A stretch of DNA of 8,633 nucleotides from an uncultured Prevotellaceae bacterium (GTDB lineage Bacteria; Bacteroidota; Bacteroidia; Bacteroidales; Bacteroidaceae), in contig CAMZHP010000123.1 of assembly GCA_947306845.1 (NCBI GenBank), forward strand, positions 1 to 8,633, written 5' to 3'. Under the pieces are notes generated by a model, which had not been told where the DNA came from, did not search any database, and worked only from the letters and a program-made list of their open reading frames with translations. The first letter of the stretch is position 1. Each line of letters starts with the position of its first letter. This document shows positions 1-7,170 of the stretch, one piece after another. A program made the position numbers and the translations under genes.

Positions 1-16
1 TTCAATTTTCAATTTC
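1..16. repeat. AT-rich 7-bp repeat at the clpB 3' end, cut by the window edge
   Basis: Two copies of TTCAATT (1-7 and 8-14) run tandemly to the window edge. The clpB stop codon (TGA, 11 to 9 on the minus strand) lies inside the repeat, so the repeat begins within the last codons of the gene. Only two copies are visible; whether the array continues beyond the window cannot be seen. Confidence 0.35.
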
Positions 17-2597
17 TAAACACCAATCCGTCGCCGAACTCATCGATGATGATGGGCTTGTCGCGGCTCACCTCCTCGGCGAGGATGCGGCGTGAGAGCT
101 CATTGAGCACAAACTGCTGGATGGCACGCTTGACGGGACGGGCACCGAACTCCGGGTCGTAGCCCTCGCGGGCAAGGAATTCGATGGCCTGTGGTGTGGC
201 TTCCAGTTTCAGTCCCTGTGCCTCGAGCATGCGGCAGACGCCGTTCATCTGCAGGCGCACCACATCGGCGATCTCGCTCTGCGTGAGCGGGAGGAACATG
301 ATGGTGTCGTCGATACGGTTGAGGAACTCCGGACGGATGGTCTTCTTGAGCATCTCCATCACCTGTGTCCGTGTCTCGTCGAGAATCTGCTGGCGGTTGT
401 GGTCATCCATTTTTTCCATCTGACTCTGTATGTACTGGCTTCCGAGGTTGGACGTCATGATGATGATGGTGTTCTTGAAGTTCACCGTGCGCCCCTTGTT
501 GTCGGTGAGGCGGCCGTCGTCGAGCACCTGCAGGAGGATGTTGAACACGTCGGGGTGTGCCTTCTCTATCTCATCGAAGAGCACCACGGAGTAGGGCTTG
601 CGGCGCACTGCCTCGGTGAGCTGGCCGCCCTCGTCGTAGCCCACATATCCCGGAGGAGCACCGATGAGCCGCGAGACGCTGTATTTCTCCATATACTCGC
701 TCATGTCGATACGCGTCATCATTCCCTCGTCGTTGAAGAGGTATTCCGCGAGCGCCTTGGCCAGTTCGGTCTTGCCCACACCAGTCGTTCCCAGGAAGAT
801 GAACGACGCGATGGGGCGCTTCGGATCCTGCAGACCAGCTCGTGAGCGGCGTACGGCATCGCTCACCGCCTGGATGGCCTCATCCTGTCCGATGACACGG
901 CGGTGGAGTTCCTCCTCGAGATGGAGCAGTTTTTCGCGCTCGCTCTGCAGCATGCGGGTCACGGGGATGCCCGTCCAGCGGCTCACCACCTCGGCGATGT
1001 CGTCGGCGGTCACTTCCTCGCGCACCATGGAATCGCCGTCTTGTGCCTCCCGGAGTTGCGCCTGGATGTGCTCAATCTCGCTCTCCAACTGCTGCAGTTT
1101 GCCGTATCGGATTTCAGCCACGAGACCGTAGTTGCCCTCGCGCTCTGCCCGCTCAGCCTCGAACTTCAGCGTCTCTATCTGCTGCTTGTTCTGCTGGATG
1201 CGGTTGACGAGTTCTTTCTCTCCCTCCCATTTTGCCTTGAAAGCGTTCTCCTGCTCGCGCAGTTCGGCGATGTCGTGGTCGAGTTGTGCCAGCTTGGGCT
1301 TGTCGTCCTCACGGCGGATGGCCTCGCGCTCAATCTCGAGTTGGGCAAGGCGGCGTGAGATCTCATCCAGTTCCTCGGGCACGGAGTCGCGCTCCATGCG
1401 CAGTTTGGCGGCAGCCTCGTCCATCAGGTCGATGGCCTTGTCGGGCAGGAAGCGGTCGCTGATATAGCGCTCGGAGAGTTGGACGGCGGCGATGCAGGCA
1501 TCGTCCTGGATACGCACCTTGTGGTGGTTCTCGTAGCGCTCCTTCAGTCCGCGGAGGATGCTGATGGCGCTCATCTCGTCGGGCTCATCAACCATGACGG
1601 TCTGGAACCTGCGCTCCAGGGCCTTGTCCTTTTCGAAATACTTTTGGTATTCGTTGAGCGTGGTGGCACCGATGGCGCGCAGTTCGCCTCGTGCGAGGGC
1701 TGGCTTGAGTAGGTTGGCGGCATCCATCGCTCCCTCGCTGGCTCCTGCACCCACGAGGGTGTGTATCTCGTCGATGAAGAGGATGATGCGGCCTTCGCTC
1801 TGCACCACCTCGTTGATGACGCTCTTGAGACGCTCCTCAAACTCTCCCTTGTACTTGGCGCCGGCGATAAGCTGTCCCATGTCGAGAGAGTATATTTCCT
1901 TGTCGCGCAGGTTCTCGGGCACGTCGCCTCGCACGATACGTCCTGCGAGTCCCTCTACGATGGCGGTCTTGCCTGTGCCCGGCTCACCGAGCAGGATGGG
2001 GTTGTTCTTTGTACGCCGTGAGAGGATCTGCAGCAGACGGCGGATCTCGTCGTCACGCCCGATGACGGGGTCGAGCTTGCCGGCACGGGCAGCCTCCACC
2101 AGGTTCTTGGCATACTTCGAGAGGCTCTGGTAGTTCTCGTCGCCCGACATGGAATTGACCTGCTTGCCTTGGCGCAGCGCGTCGATGGCAGCACGCAGGT
2201 CCTTGGCGGTGATGCCTGCGTCGCGGAGGATGCGGCTGGCGGTAGATTGCACGTCGAGCAGTGCCATGAGCATAGGCTCGACGGAGACGAACTCGTCACC
2301 CATCTGCTGTGCCATCTCCATCGTGCGCTGCAGCACGGTGTTGGTCGTGTTGCTCAGGTAGGTGCTGCCGCCTTGTACGCGGGGCAGGTGACTGATCTCA
2401 CTGTCCACCACGCGCTCGATCTGTGCGGCGTTGGCTCCCAGTTTCTGAAAGATGAAGTTGGTGATTTCCTTGTTCTTGACAAGGATGCCTTTCAGCAGGT
2501 GCTCGGGCTCCACATACTGTTGCCCTGCCCGTTCGGCACAGTTCACGGCTTCTTGCACGGCCTCCTGTGCCTTGATGGTAAATTTGTCGAATGTCAT
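9..2597 (-). CDS. clpB: ATP-dependent protein disaggregase ClpB (Hsp104/ClpB AAA+ chaperone)
   Basis: ClpB is a cytoplasmic hexameric AAA+ machine that threads aggregated proteins through its pore and works with DnaK/DnaJ/GrpE. The protein has 862 residues, close to the 857 of E. coli ClpB. Seen in order: a Clp N-domain (about 1-145); first AAA+ domain with Walker A GEPGTGKT (204-211), pore loop KYKG (Y249), Walker B D276-E277 and arginine fingers R329/R330; a middle coiled coil rich in E, K, R and Q (about 403-523), diagnostic of ClpB over ClpA/ClpC; second AAA+ domain with Walker A GTTGVGKT (603-610), pore loop GYVGYDEGG (650-658), Walker B D675-E676, sensor N717, FLNR arginine finger R761 and sensor-2 GAR (818-820). 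I chose ATG 2597 because AAAGGAG lies 7 nt upstream and MTFDKFT matches the family N-terminus; the frame is open to 2681 but that extension looks non-coding. Middle-domain and catalytic residues appear intact. Threonine replaces the usual proline in the second Walker A. Confidence 0.97.
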   Translation of the reverse strand: MTFDKFTIKAQEAVQEAVNCAERAGQQYVEPEHLLKGILVKNKEITNFIFQKLGANAAQIERVVDSEISHLPRVQGGSTYLSNTTNTVLQRTMEMAQQMGDEFVSVEPMLMALLDVQSTASRILRDAGITAKDLRAAIDALRQGKQVNSMSGDENYQSLSKYAKNLVEAARAGKLDPVIGRDDEIRRLLQILSRRTKNNPILLGEPGTGKTAIVEGLAGRIVRGDVPENLRDKEIYSLDMGQLIAGAKYKGEFEERLKSVINEVVQSEGRIILFIDEIHTLVGAGASEGAMDAANLLKPALARGELRAIGATTLNEYQKYFEKDKALERRFQTVMVDEPDEMSAISILRGLKERYENHHKVRIQDDACIAAVQLSERYISDRFLPDKAIDLMDEAAAKLRMERDSVPEELDEISRRLAQLEIEREAIRREDDKPKLAQLDHDIAELREQENAFKAKWEGEKELVNRIQQNKQQIETLKFEAERAEREGNYGLVAEIRYGKLQQLESEIEHIQAQLREAQDGDSMVREEVTADDIAEVVSRWTGIPVTRMLQSEREKLLHLEEELHRRVIGQDEAIQAVSDAVRRSRAGLQDPKRPIASFIFLGTTGVGKTELAKALAEYLFNDEGMMTRIDMSEYMEKYSVSRLIGAPPGYVGYDEGGQLTEAVRRKPYSVVLFDEIEKAHPDVFNILLQVLDDGRLTDNKGRTVNFKNTIIIMTSNLGSQYIQSQMEKMDDHNRQQILDETRTQVMEMLKKTIRPEFLNRIDDTIMFLPLTQSEIADVVRLQMNGVCRMLEAQGLKLEATPQAIEFLAREGYDPEFGARPVKRAIQQFVLNELSRRILAEEVSRDKPIIIDEFGDGLVFRN

Positions 2598-2604
2598 GAT
2601 TTTT

Positions 2605-2611
2605 CTCCTTT
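2605..2611 (-). promoter_or_regulatory. Ribosome binding site of clpB
   Basis: AAAGGAG on the minus strand ends 7 nt before the ATG at 2597. It decides between that start and the longer open frame beginning at 2681. A clear Shine-Dalgarno stands out here because the small secreted-protein gene and the large Omp28 gene have none. Confidence 0.7.
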
Positions 2612-2639
2612 CTTTGTTATTGTTTCTGCCCAAGAAAGT

Positions 2640-2673
2640 CAAAATCCATACCATGTTGTGATGTGTGACAAAA
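2640..2673 (-). promoter_or_regulatory. Candidate Bacteroidetes-type promoter of clpB (weak match)
   Basis: The Bacteroidetes primary sigma factor typically uses TTTG near -33 and TAnnTTTG near -7. On the minus strand there is a TTTG at 2672-2669 and, after 21 nt, GGATTTTG ending at 2640 (preceded by TAT). The spacing fits but the TA of the -7 box is missing, so this is only a candidate. Transcription would start near 2633 and give a leader of about 35 nt. No CIRCE-like element was seen. Confidence 0.25.
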
Positions 2674-2689
2674 TGGCACACGAATGATG

Positions 2690-2724
2690 AAGAATTAAGA
2701 ATTAAGGATTAAAAATTAAGAATT
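2690..2724. repeat. Tandem 7-bp repeat, consensus AAGAATT, five copies
   Basis: Five consecutive 7-bp units: AAGAATT, AAGAATT, AAGGATT, AAAAATT, AAGAATT, followed by a degenerate ATGATT. The array sits about 90 nt upstream of the clpB start, just upstream of the candidate promoter. Such AT-rich short arrays are, from memory, common between genes in Bacteroidales; no function is visible. Confidence 0.7.
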
Positions 2725-2755
2725 ATGATTACCATTGTGCATGATGTTCGGCTGA

Positions 2756-2971
2756 ATCCCGAATTAGAGAATTAGCGAATTGATGAGCACAGAAAATTCG
2801 ATAATTCGAAAATTCGTGAGAAGAAATAAAATCCCGAATTAGCGAATTAGCGAATTGGTGAGCACAGATAATTCTTGAATTCGAAAATTCGTGAGAAAAA
2901 ATAAAAATCCCGAATTAGCGAATTGGCGAATTGTTCAATGAAGAAAATTCTTGAATTCTCTAATTCGGGAT
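2756..2971. repeat. Array of three 75-bp foldback (hairpin) repeat units
   Basis: Units start at 2756, 2831 and 2907, each with ATCCCGAATTAG, giving periods of 75 and 76. Each has a left arm of three GAATT blocks at 8-bp spacing (unit 1: 2761, 2769, 2777; unit 2: 2836, 2844, 2852; unit 3: 2912, 2920, 2928) and a right arm of three AATTC blocks at 8-bp spacing (2795, 2803, 2811; 2870, 2878, 2886; 2946, 2954, 2962). Arms pair block to block around a 13-nt loop in all three. Loops of units 1 and 2 share TGAGCACAGA; unit 3 has a different loop. The whole array is bracketed by a perfect 18-bp inverted repeat, 2756-2773 and 2954-2971. The remaining gene-free DNA on either side (2725-2755 and 2972-3015) shows little beyond a short palindrome at 2986. 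Confidence 0.9.
2891..2971 (-). terminator. Probable terminator of the large Omp28 gene, formed by foldback unit 3
   Basis: Read on the minus strand, 2971-2907 folds into a hairpin closed by 12 consecutive base pairs (ATCCCGAATTAG with CTAATTCGGGAT), extended inward by two GAATT/AATTC blocks with small internal loops. It is followed directly by TTTTATTTTTTC (2906-2895). A GC-containing closing stem plus U-rich tract about 45 nt after the Omp28 stop is terminator-like. Unit 2 is followed by a similar TTTATTTCTTC (2830-2820) but lacks the closing stem, so it would be weaker. The stem is AT-rich, which lowers certainty. Confidence 0.45.
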
Positions 2972-2985
2972 GATAAATAGGCGGA

Positions 2986-2995
2986 CGCGATCGCG
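2986..2995. other. CGCGATCGCG palindrome downstream of the large Omp28 gene
   Basis: A perfect 10-bp palindrome sits 20 nt past the Omp28 stop, between a short CCCT/AGGG inverted repeat (2997-3009) and the foldback array. It is a GC-rich island in otherwise AT-rich spacer DNA. It could be part of a dispersed repeat or a protein or methylation site; nothing in the window decides this. Confidence 0.4.
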
Positions 2996-3015
2996 ACCCT
3001 ACCTGAGGGCGGGAA

Positions 3016-6000
3016 TTACTTCACCAGCACCTTCTGGTTGTGAGTCGTGCCGTCTTTGTAGCGGATGGCCTTGATATAGACACCACCATTCGGGATGAGC
3101 ACTTTGCGGCCAGAGAGATCGTAGTAATTCACTGAGTCGATGATACGGCTGGCAGCGGTGGCATTGATGCCAGTACCGGCAGGCATCACCTTGCACTTGG
3201 CGGCATTGACAATCTCACCCGTCTTGGTGTTGACCAGCATGGCTACGACGTTCACCTTGTTCTTGTCCTGGATAATTGGCTCGTAGCTGGTGCTGATGGC
3301 ATCGTCGGCAAACATCTGATGGGCGTGCCCGATGACGGCATCCTCGGCGATAGAGGCGGGGAAGGCTCCCTCGATTGGCTCGCGAGCGACAATGACATCG
3401 TTGAAGACAAGACCATTGACATAATCGCCACCTGCGACGAACTTAAGCATGTCGGCGGGCCATCCTTCTGTTCCGCCGTAGTAGTTGGACTGTGCCCAGT
3501 CGCTGCCCGTTCCGGTGAGTCCGTCAGCCACGAGGGCATACTCCAAGGTGTAAGGACTGTTCTCGATGGGGAGTGGGAAGGTGGTGACGGTCTTGATGTC
3601 GATGGCGTTCTGCTTTTCGTCAGCCCAGTCTGCTGTTACGCTGATGTCGGCCAGACCAAATTCGTTGCAGCGGTTGAGCCATACCTTCTCGAAGCCCCAT
3701 TCTCCATATTCTCCATCGCCACAGTAGGCGTCTGTCTGGTAAACACGGTCGAGCCATGCGTCGGGGAATCCCTCAACGTCGCTGGGGAAGTAGTAGGTGA
3801 ACTCCATCGGGTCGTCGTTGTGGTAGGAGAGGGCGATGAAGTCATCGGGATAGAGCTTGCTCATCTTCTGCAGGGCGACGAAACCACGTGGACAGTAACC
3901 GCACCAGGTGCCGGTGTACTCCTCGAGCACGGGGCGCTTCTTGGGCATTACGGTGAGAATGGAGATGGTGGTGTTGTCTTGGTTGTTGACAGCCTCGTTG
4001 GCCTCGCCGTTCACCTTGGTCACCTTGATGTTGAGAGGATACTCTCCCTTCTGGGCGATGGCGGGAAGCGGGAGCTTGAAATTGTGGTATGCACCATAGG
4101 CGGCCTCAAGAGTTGGGTCAAGGTCGATGTGTCCCGAACCGCTCATGCCTGCCACCTCATATGTGTAGTCGATATTCTGAGCACCTTTGTAGCCGTAGTT
4201 GGTCAGGTCCACATTCACAGCGCTCTCCTGTCCGATCTGAGCAAAGACTTGAGAGGCATTCTCGGGAGTCAGGCTGTTGGCCTTGATATTGCCACCCTTG
4301 AGCACGGCCTCGAGGGCAAGGTCACCCCATTGCTGGTACATGTTGAACCATGCGTTGGCATAGACTGCGCTGGTGTGGACGAGTAAACCACCATCGGTGG
4401 TGTAGCCAGTAAGCACCACGGGCACTGCTTCGGAGTTGTCTTCCTGGGTGAAGGAGTAACCGATATAGATGCCTTCCTCCGTGATTGTATAGGGTTGGTC
4501 GAGCACCACCTGGGTAAAGCCTTTGCCTGGCTTAAATTCCTTGGTCACGACATCAGCTGTGAACTGTCCGTCGTTGACGCTAAGGGTCTTTGAGAGCCAA
4601 GCCTTGGCGTTGCTGATGCCGATGGTGTTGAGGAACGGCACGTTGATGGCGGTGATCTGTGCACCGACGAGCGACGGGTCGGCAAGGTGGAAGGCCACGT
4701 CGTAGGTCTCATCGGATATGCTGGCGGTGCCAAAACCAGACTCCTTGCCCATCGCAAATCCAAGGTTGAGGGCTATCTCGCCGTCGTTGAGCTTCTTGTT
4801 GGGAGCTCCGTCCTCCACATGGGCGATGACACCTTCCTCACCTGTGACGAGGTAGTTGTCCATCTCATACCAGGCGATTTCCGACTCATGGGTCTCGCCG
4901 CCGCCAGTAAAGACGAGCTGCACACCCACGTTCTTGACTGGCTGCAGGTAGGTGTAGACATAGTGACTGCTTTCCTGGGACGTGAAATCGTAACCATTGT
5001 ACATGAAGGGCACGAGTTGGGTAGGCTCTTCCATGTCATAAGCATAGATGTCGGGCTGGAAGGTATAGACCTTGTCGTCGATATAGACCTTATAATACAA
5101 CTGGTCGTAGTCGAGGAAGTTGCCGTTTGCATCGAAGTACGATCCGCTGAATCCGATGTAGCCATAGCCTTCTCCATAGGTGGGATAGGGAGTGTAGTCG
5201 GAGACTTCAGTAATCTCTGGCTTCTGAGGTGTGCCAGGATTGTCTATGTACATGAAGATGACAGGACTCTCGAAGGCCTCAGCATAGTATACAGCCTCTT
5301 TGCCTGCGTTGATAAGGGCAACGATGTTGCCTGCAGTGAACGTGTTGGAGGTCAGGTCAACGTCAAACTCAGCCTTTTCCAAGACATTGAAATCCAGGTC
5401 AGCCACCAGGAAATACGACTGGATGTTGTTTCCATAATCCTTTCCGAGGAATTGTCCGCTGTAGAAAACAGCCTTTCCGTCCTGGAGTGAGCCTTTGGCC
5501 CATCCGAGCTCGCTGTTGAGCTGCACGAAGACATCGGCACCGGCGAAGGCTGCCATCACCTTGGTGGCTGCCATTTCACCTTCTTCGTTGGTGTATTTCA
5601 TCACCATCGGGATCACCTGCGCATCCTCTGGAAGCTCGGTGATGGCTGTGTCGGTCTGCGGGGTCATGTGTACGTCCCATACGGCGCTTCCGCACCAATA
5701 GCCGCTGTCGTCGATGGCTGAGATGATGCTGGTGAAGTTGTCACCGTTGAATTCTTCTGTGGTCTCAAGCTTCCCGTCTTTCCATGTGACGTAGATGTCG
5801 GTGTTGTCGGGGAGGGCAAGATTGCCTTCGGCATCCATGTTGAGTTTCATAATGGAGTGGGTGTAGATGGTGCCGTAGTAATCTTCCTCCCAGATGGGTT
5901 GCTCATGGATGACATACTGGTCGCCACTCACTTTCTCTGCTTTCACCCAGTAACCTTCATTGGTCTGGAGCGATGAGATGATGTTGTGGATGTAGAGGCA

Positions 6001-6426
6001 ACCGTCGGTTCCTTCCACCACCTCACCGATGGCTCCCGGGTTCTGACCCATATATGAGCCAAACAGACTGCTGGCGAGGAAGAAGTGGTTGTACACCTCA
6101 TCATACAATTTGCCCTCGGGCTGGTCGATGATGATGCCTGAGCCGGCCTTGCGGCTTTTTGCCACTTTTCGCTTGGCATTTCTCTGGGCAAGAATGGCCT
6201 CGCGACTCTTGTTGGTCTTGGCACGCAGCACCTGCTGCTTTTTCTGACCATTGGTTTTGATGACGTCCTTGAGTGATACCTCTGAGAGCTTGACCTTCTG
6301 CAGTCTTGTCTCAGGTGTCTTCACTGCGGTCGCCTTCTTGACTTTTTGCCTGGCCGGGATTGGCTGGGCAAAAGCGGTTGTGACGGCAGCAAGGGCCGCC
6401 ACGGCGAGAATAGTAAATCTACGCAT
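3016..6426 (-). CDS. Large secreted Omp28-type thioredoxin-fold protein with T9SS C-terminal signal
   Basis: This 1136-residue protein has a Sec signal peptide (1-20, cleavage after AFA before Q21), then a strongly basic stretch (26-93, 23 Lys/Arg and 4 acidic), a long beta-rich part without a recognised family (about 97-730), a CARDB/Ig-like segment (about 735-823, with TNYG and a late NNQDNTT), and an Omp28/thioredoxin-like domain (about 830-1080) with W841-C842-G-Y-C845-P and a candidate cis-proline P888 in GFPDAW. The C-terminus (about 1084-1136, YYDLSGRKV...GGVYIK...KVLVK) matches the T9SS type A sorting domain, so the protein is probably exported across the outer membrane and anchored or released at the surface. 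Omp28-family members are surface proteins of uncertain role; the CxxC suggests dithiol chemistry or a structural disulfide, which is inference. I chose ATG 6426, where the signal peptide begins; an in-frame TTG at 6432 adds only two residues. No Shine-Dalgarno is seen. Confidence 0.85.
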   Translation of the reverse strand: MRRFTILAVAALAAVTTAFAQPIPARQKVKKATAVKTPETRLQKVKLSEVSLKDVIKTNGQKKQQVLRAKTNKSREAILAQRNAKRKVAKSRKAGSGIIIDQPEGKLYDEVYNHFFLASSLFGSYMGQNPGAIGEVVEGTDGCLYIHNIISSLQTNEGYWVKAEKVSGDQYVIHEQPIWEEDYYGTIYTHSIMKLNMDAEGNLALPDNTDIYVTWKDGKLETTEEFNGDNFTSIISAIDDSGYWCGSAVWDVHMTPQTDTAITELPEDAQVIPMVMKYTNEEGEMAATKVMAAFAGADVFVQLNSELGWAKGSLQDGKAVFYSGQFLGKDYGNNIQSYFLVADLDFNVLEKAEFDVDLTSNTFTAGNIVALINAGKEAVYYAEAFESPVIFMYIDNPGTPQKPEITEVSDYTPYPTYGEGYGYIGFSGSYFDANGNFLDYDQLYYKVYIDDKVYTFQPDIYAYDMEEPTQLVPFMYNGYDFTSQESSHYVYTYLQPVKNVGVQLVFTGGGETHESEIAWYEMDNYLVTGEEGVIAHVEDGAPNKKLNDGEIALNLGFAMGKESGFGTASISDETYDVAFHLADPSLVGAQITAINVPFLNTIGISNAKAWLSKTLSVNDGQFTADVVTKEFKPGKGFTQVVLDQPYTITEEGIYIGYSFTQEDNSEAVPVVLTGYTTDGGLLVHTSAVYANAWFNMYQQWGDLALEAVLKGGNIKANSLTPENASQVFAQIGQESAVNVDLTNYGYKGAQNIDYTYEVAGMSGSGHIDLDPTLEAAYGAYHNFKLPLPAIAQKGEYPLNIKVTKVNGEANEAVNNQDNTTISILTVMPKKRPVLEEYTGTWCGYCPRGFVALQKMSKLYPDDFIALSYHNDDPMEFTYYFPSDVEGFPDAWLDRVYQTDAYCGDGEYGEWGFEKVWLNRCNEFGLADISVTADWADEKQNAIDIKTVTTFPLPIENSPYTLEYALVADGLTGTGSDWAQSNYYGGTEGWPADMLKFVAGGDYVNGLVFNDVIVAREPIEGAFPASIAEDAVIGHAHQMFADDAISTSYEPIIQDKNKVNVVAMLVNTKTGEIVNAAKCKVMPAGTGINATAASRIIDSVNYYDLSGRKVLIPNGGVYIKAIRYKDGTTHNQKVLVK

Positions 6427-6451
6427 AAACAATTGTGTTAAATGAAACTAT

Positions 6452-6478
6452 GTGGTCAGGCTCCGGTGAGTCTGCCAC
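6452..6478 (-). other. Imperfect intergenic hairpin before the large Omp28 gene
   Basis: The 76-nt spacer between the small secreted-protein gene and the large Omp28 gene contains a hairpin. On the minus strand GTGG pairs with CCAC, CAG with CUG and CUC with GAG, with one bulged A, one A/C mismatch and a 4-nt loop (ACCG). It is not followed by a real U-run, so it is not a convincing terminator. It could tune read-through, mRNA processing or stability between two co-oriented genes. No promoter consensus was found in the spacer. Confidence 0.4.
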
Positions 6479-6502
6479 GCGTGAAAAAAAGAATTTTTGG
6501 GA

Positions 6503-7141
6503 TTATTGACCGATGACTTTACGCACGGTGCCGTCGCTCATGCGCACGATGCGTATGCCGCGGCCAGTGGGGGAGGTGAGGCGGCCCTGAGCGTCGTAGG
6601 CGGCGACTGGAGTGGCTTTGGCGGCATCCTTCTGGTGGATACCGACAGGGTCGGGGAGGATATACCGCACGGTGACCGACGGTCCCTCATTTTCAATGTA
6701 GGTCTTGCCAAACTTCTCCAACGGTGTGGCGGTGTAGGTGACGATGCACTCGCCGTAGGCGGTTGGCAGCCATTCCGACTGGATGTCAGCTTGCTGGCCG
6801 GAGGCAATGGTGGTGGCTCCAGATTTATTGGAACTCACGCGACTGTAGGAGATGCAATTCTGAGGGAAGCACACCTGCAGTGTCCCATTGTCGATTTTGG
6901 TGATGTCGGAGACAAGCCACAAGGGCGTGTCATCGGGAGCCTCTACATTCTTGATGTAGAGTCCTGAGTGGATCATGATGGAGCCGAAATCATCGGTCTC
7001 TGAAACATCGCGCACGATGGTAGTGCCATCAGGGATGATGTTCCCATCCTTGTCGGCAAACTGGAAGAAAGTCTTGGTGTCCTGCGCTGAAAGGGCAGCA
7101 GCAGAGATGACTGCGAAAAAGAGAGTAAAGATTTTTTTCAT
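6503..7141 (-). CDS. Small secreted protein with T9SS-like C-terminal domain, function unknown
   Basis: This 212-residue protein starts MKKIFTLFF and has a signal peptide (1-19, cleavage after LSA before Q20-D21). The mature middle (about 20-165) looks beta-rich with an Ig-like feel and contains two cysteines close together (VCFPQNC) that could form a disulfide. The last 34 residues (179-212) follow the T9SS sorting-domain plan: AYDAQGRL, a glycine turn, RGIRIVRMSDG and a terminal RKVIGQ. It is therefore probably T9SS cargo or a degenerate relative. I do not recognise a functional family. It lies 92 nt after the Omp28 lipoprotein gene and 76 nt before the large Omp28 gene, both co-oriented, so shared transcription is plausible. 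The start has no Shine-Dalgarno; the choice rests on the signal peptide. Confidence 0.8.
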   Translation of the reverse strand: MKKIFTLFFAVISAAALSAQDTKTFFQFADKDGNIIPDGTTIVRDVSETDDFGSIMIHSGLYIKNVEAPDDTPLWLVSDITKIDNGTLQVCFPQNCISYSRVSSNKSGATTIASGQQADIQSEWLPTAYGECIVTYTATPLEKFGKTYIENEGPSVTVRYILPDPVGIHQKDAAKATPVAAYDAQGRLTSPTGRGIRIVRMSDGTVRKVIGQ

Positions 7142-7170
7142 ATTTTGTGGTTTTGAGATTATTTTTGGGG

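Noticed and set aside
1558..2133. Plus-strand open frame (191 codons) opposite clpB
   Set aside because: Ser/Arg-rich translation typical of the complement of a conserved AAA+ gene, with no motif or ribosome binding site to support it.
2598..2681. 28-residue N-terminal extension of ClpB
   Set aside because: The extension (starting MCHFVTHH) does not resemble a ClpB N-terminus, covers the candidate promoter, and a strong AAAGGAG lies 7 nt before the internal ATG at 2597.
2756..2971. CRISPR array
   Set aside because: The units are 75 bp and repeat along their whole length; there are no unique spacers between short repeats, and no cas genes.
2756..2971. Miniature inverted-repeat transposable element
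   Set aside because: The 18-bp terminal inverted repeat fits, but no target-site duplication is visible in the flanks (CTGA on the left, GATAA on the right) and no transposase is in the window. Kept only as a possibility within the finding on the inverted repeat.
3319..4386. Long plus-strand open frame (355 codons) opposite the large Omp28 gene
   Set aside because: It lies wholly antisense to a gene with clear domains, signal peptide and C-terminal sorting domain. Its translation is rich in Val, Gly and Leu with no recognisable motif, as expected of a shadow frame in GC-rich DNA.
6427..6432. TTG start two codons before the ATG of the large Omp28 gene
   Set aside because: The ATG at 6426 begins a standard signal peptide (MRRFTILAV); neither start has a Shine-Dalgarno, so the ordinary codon is preferred.
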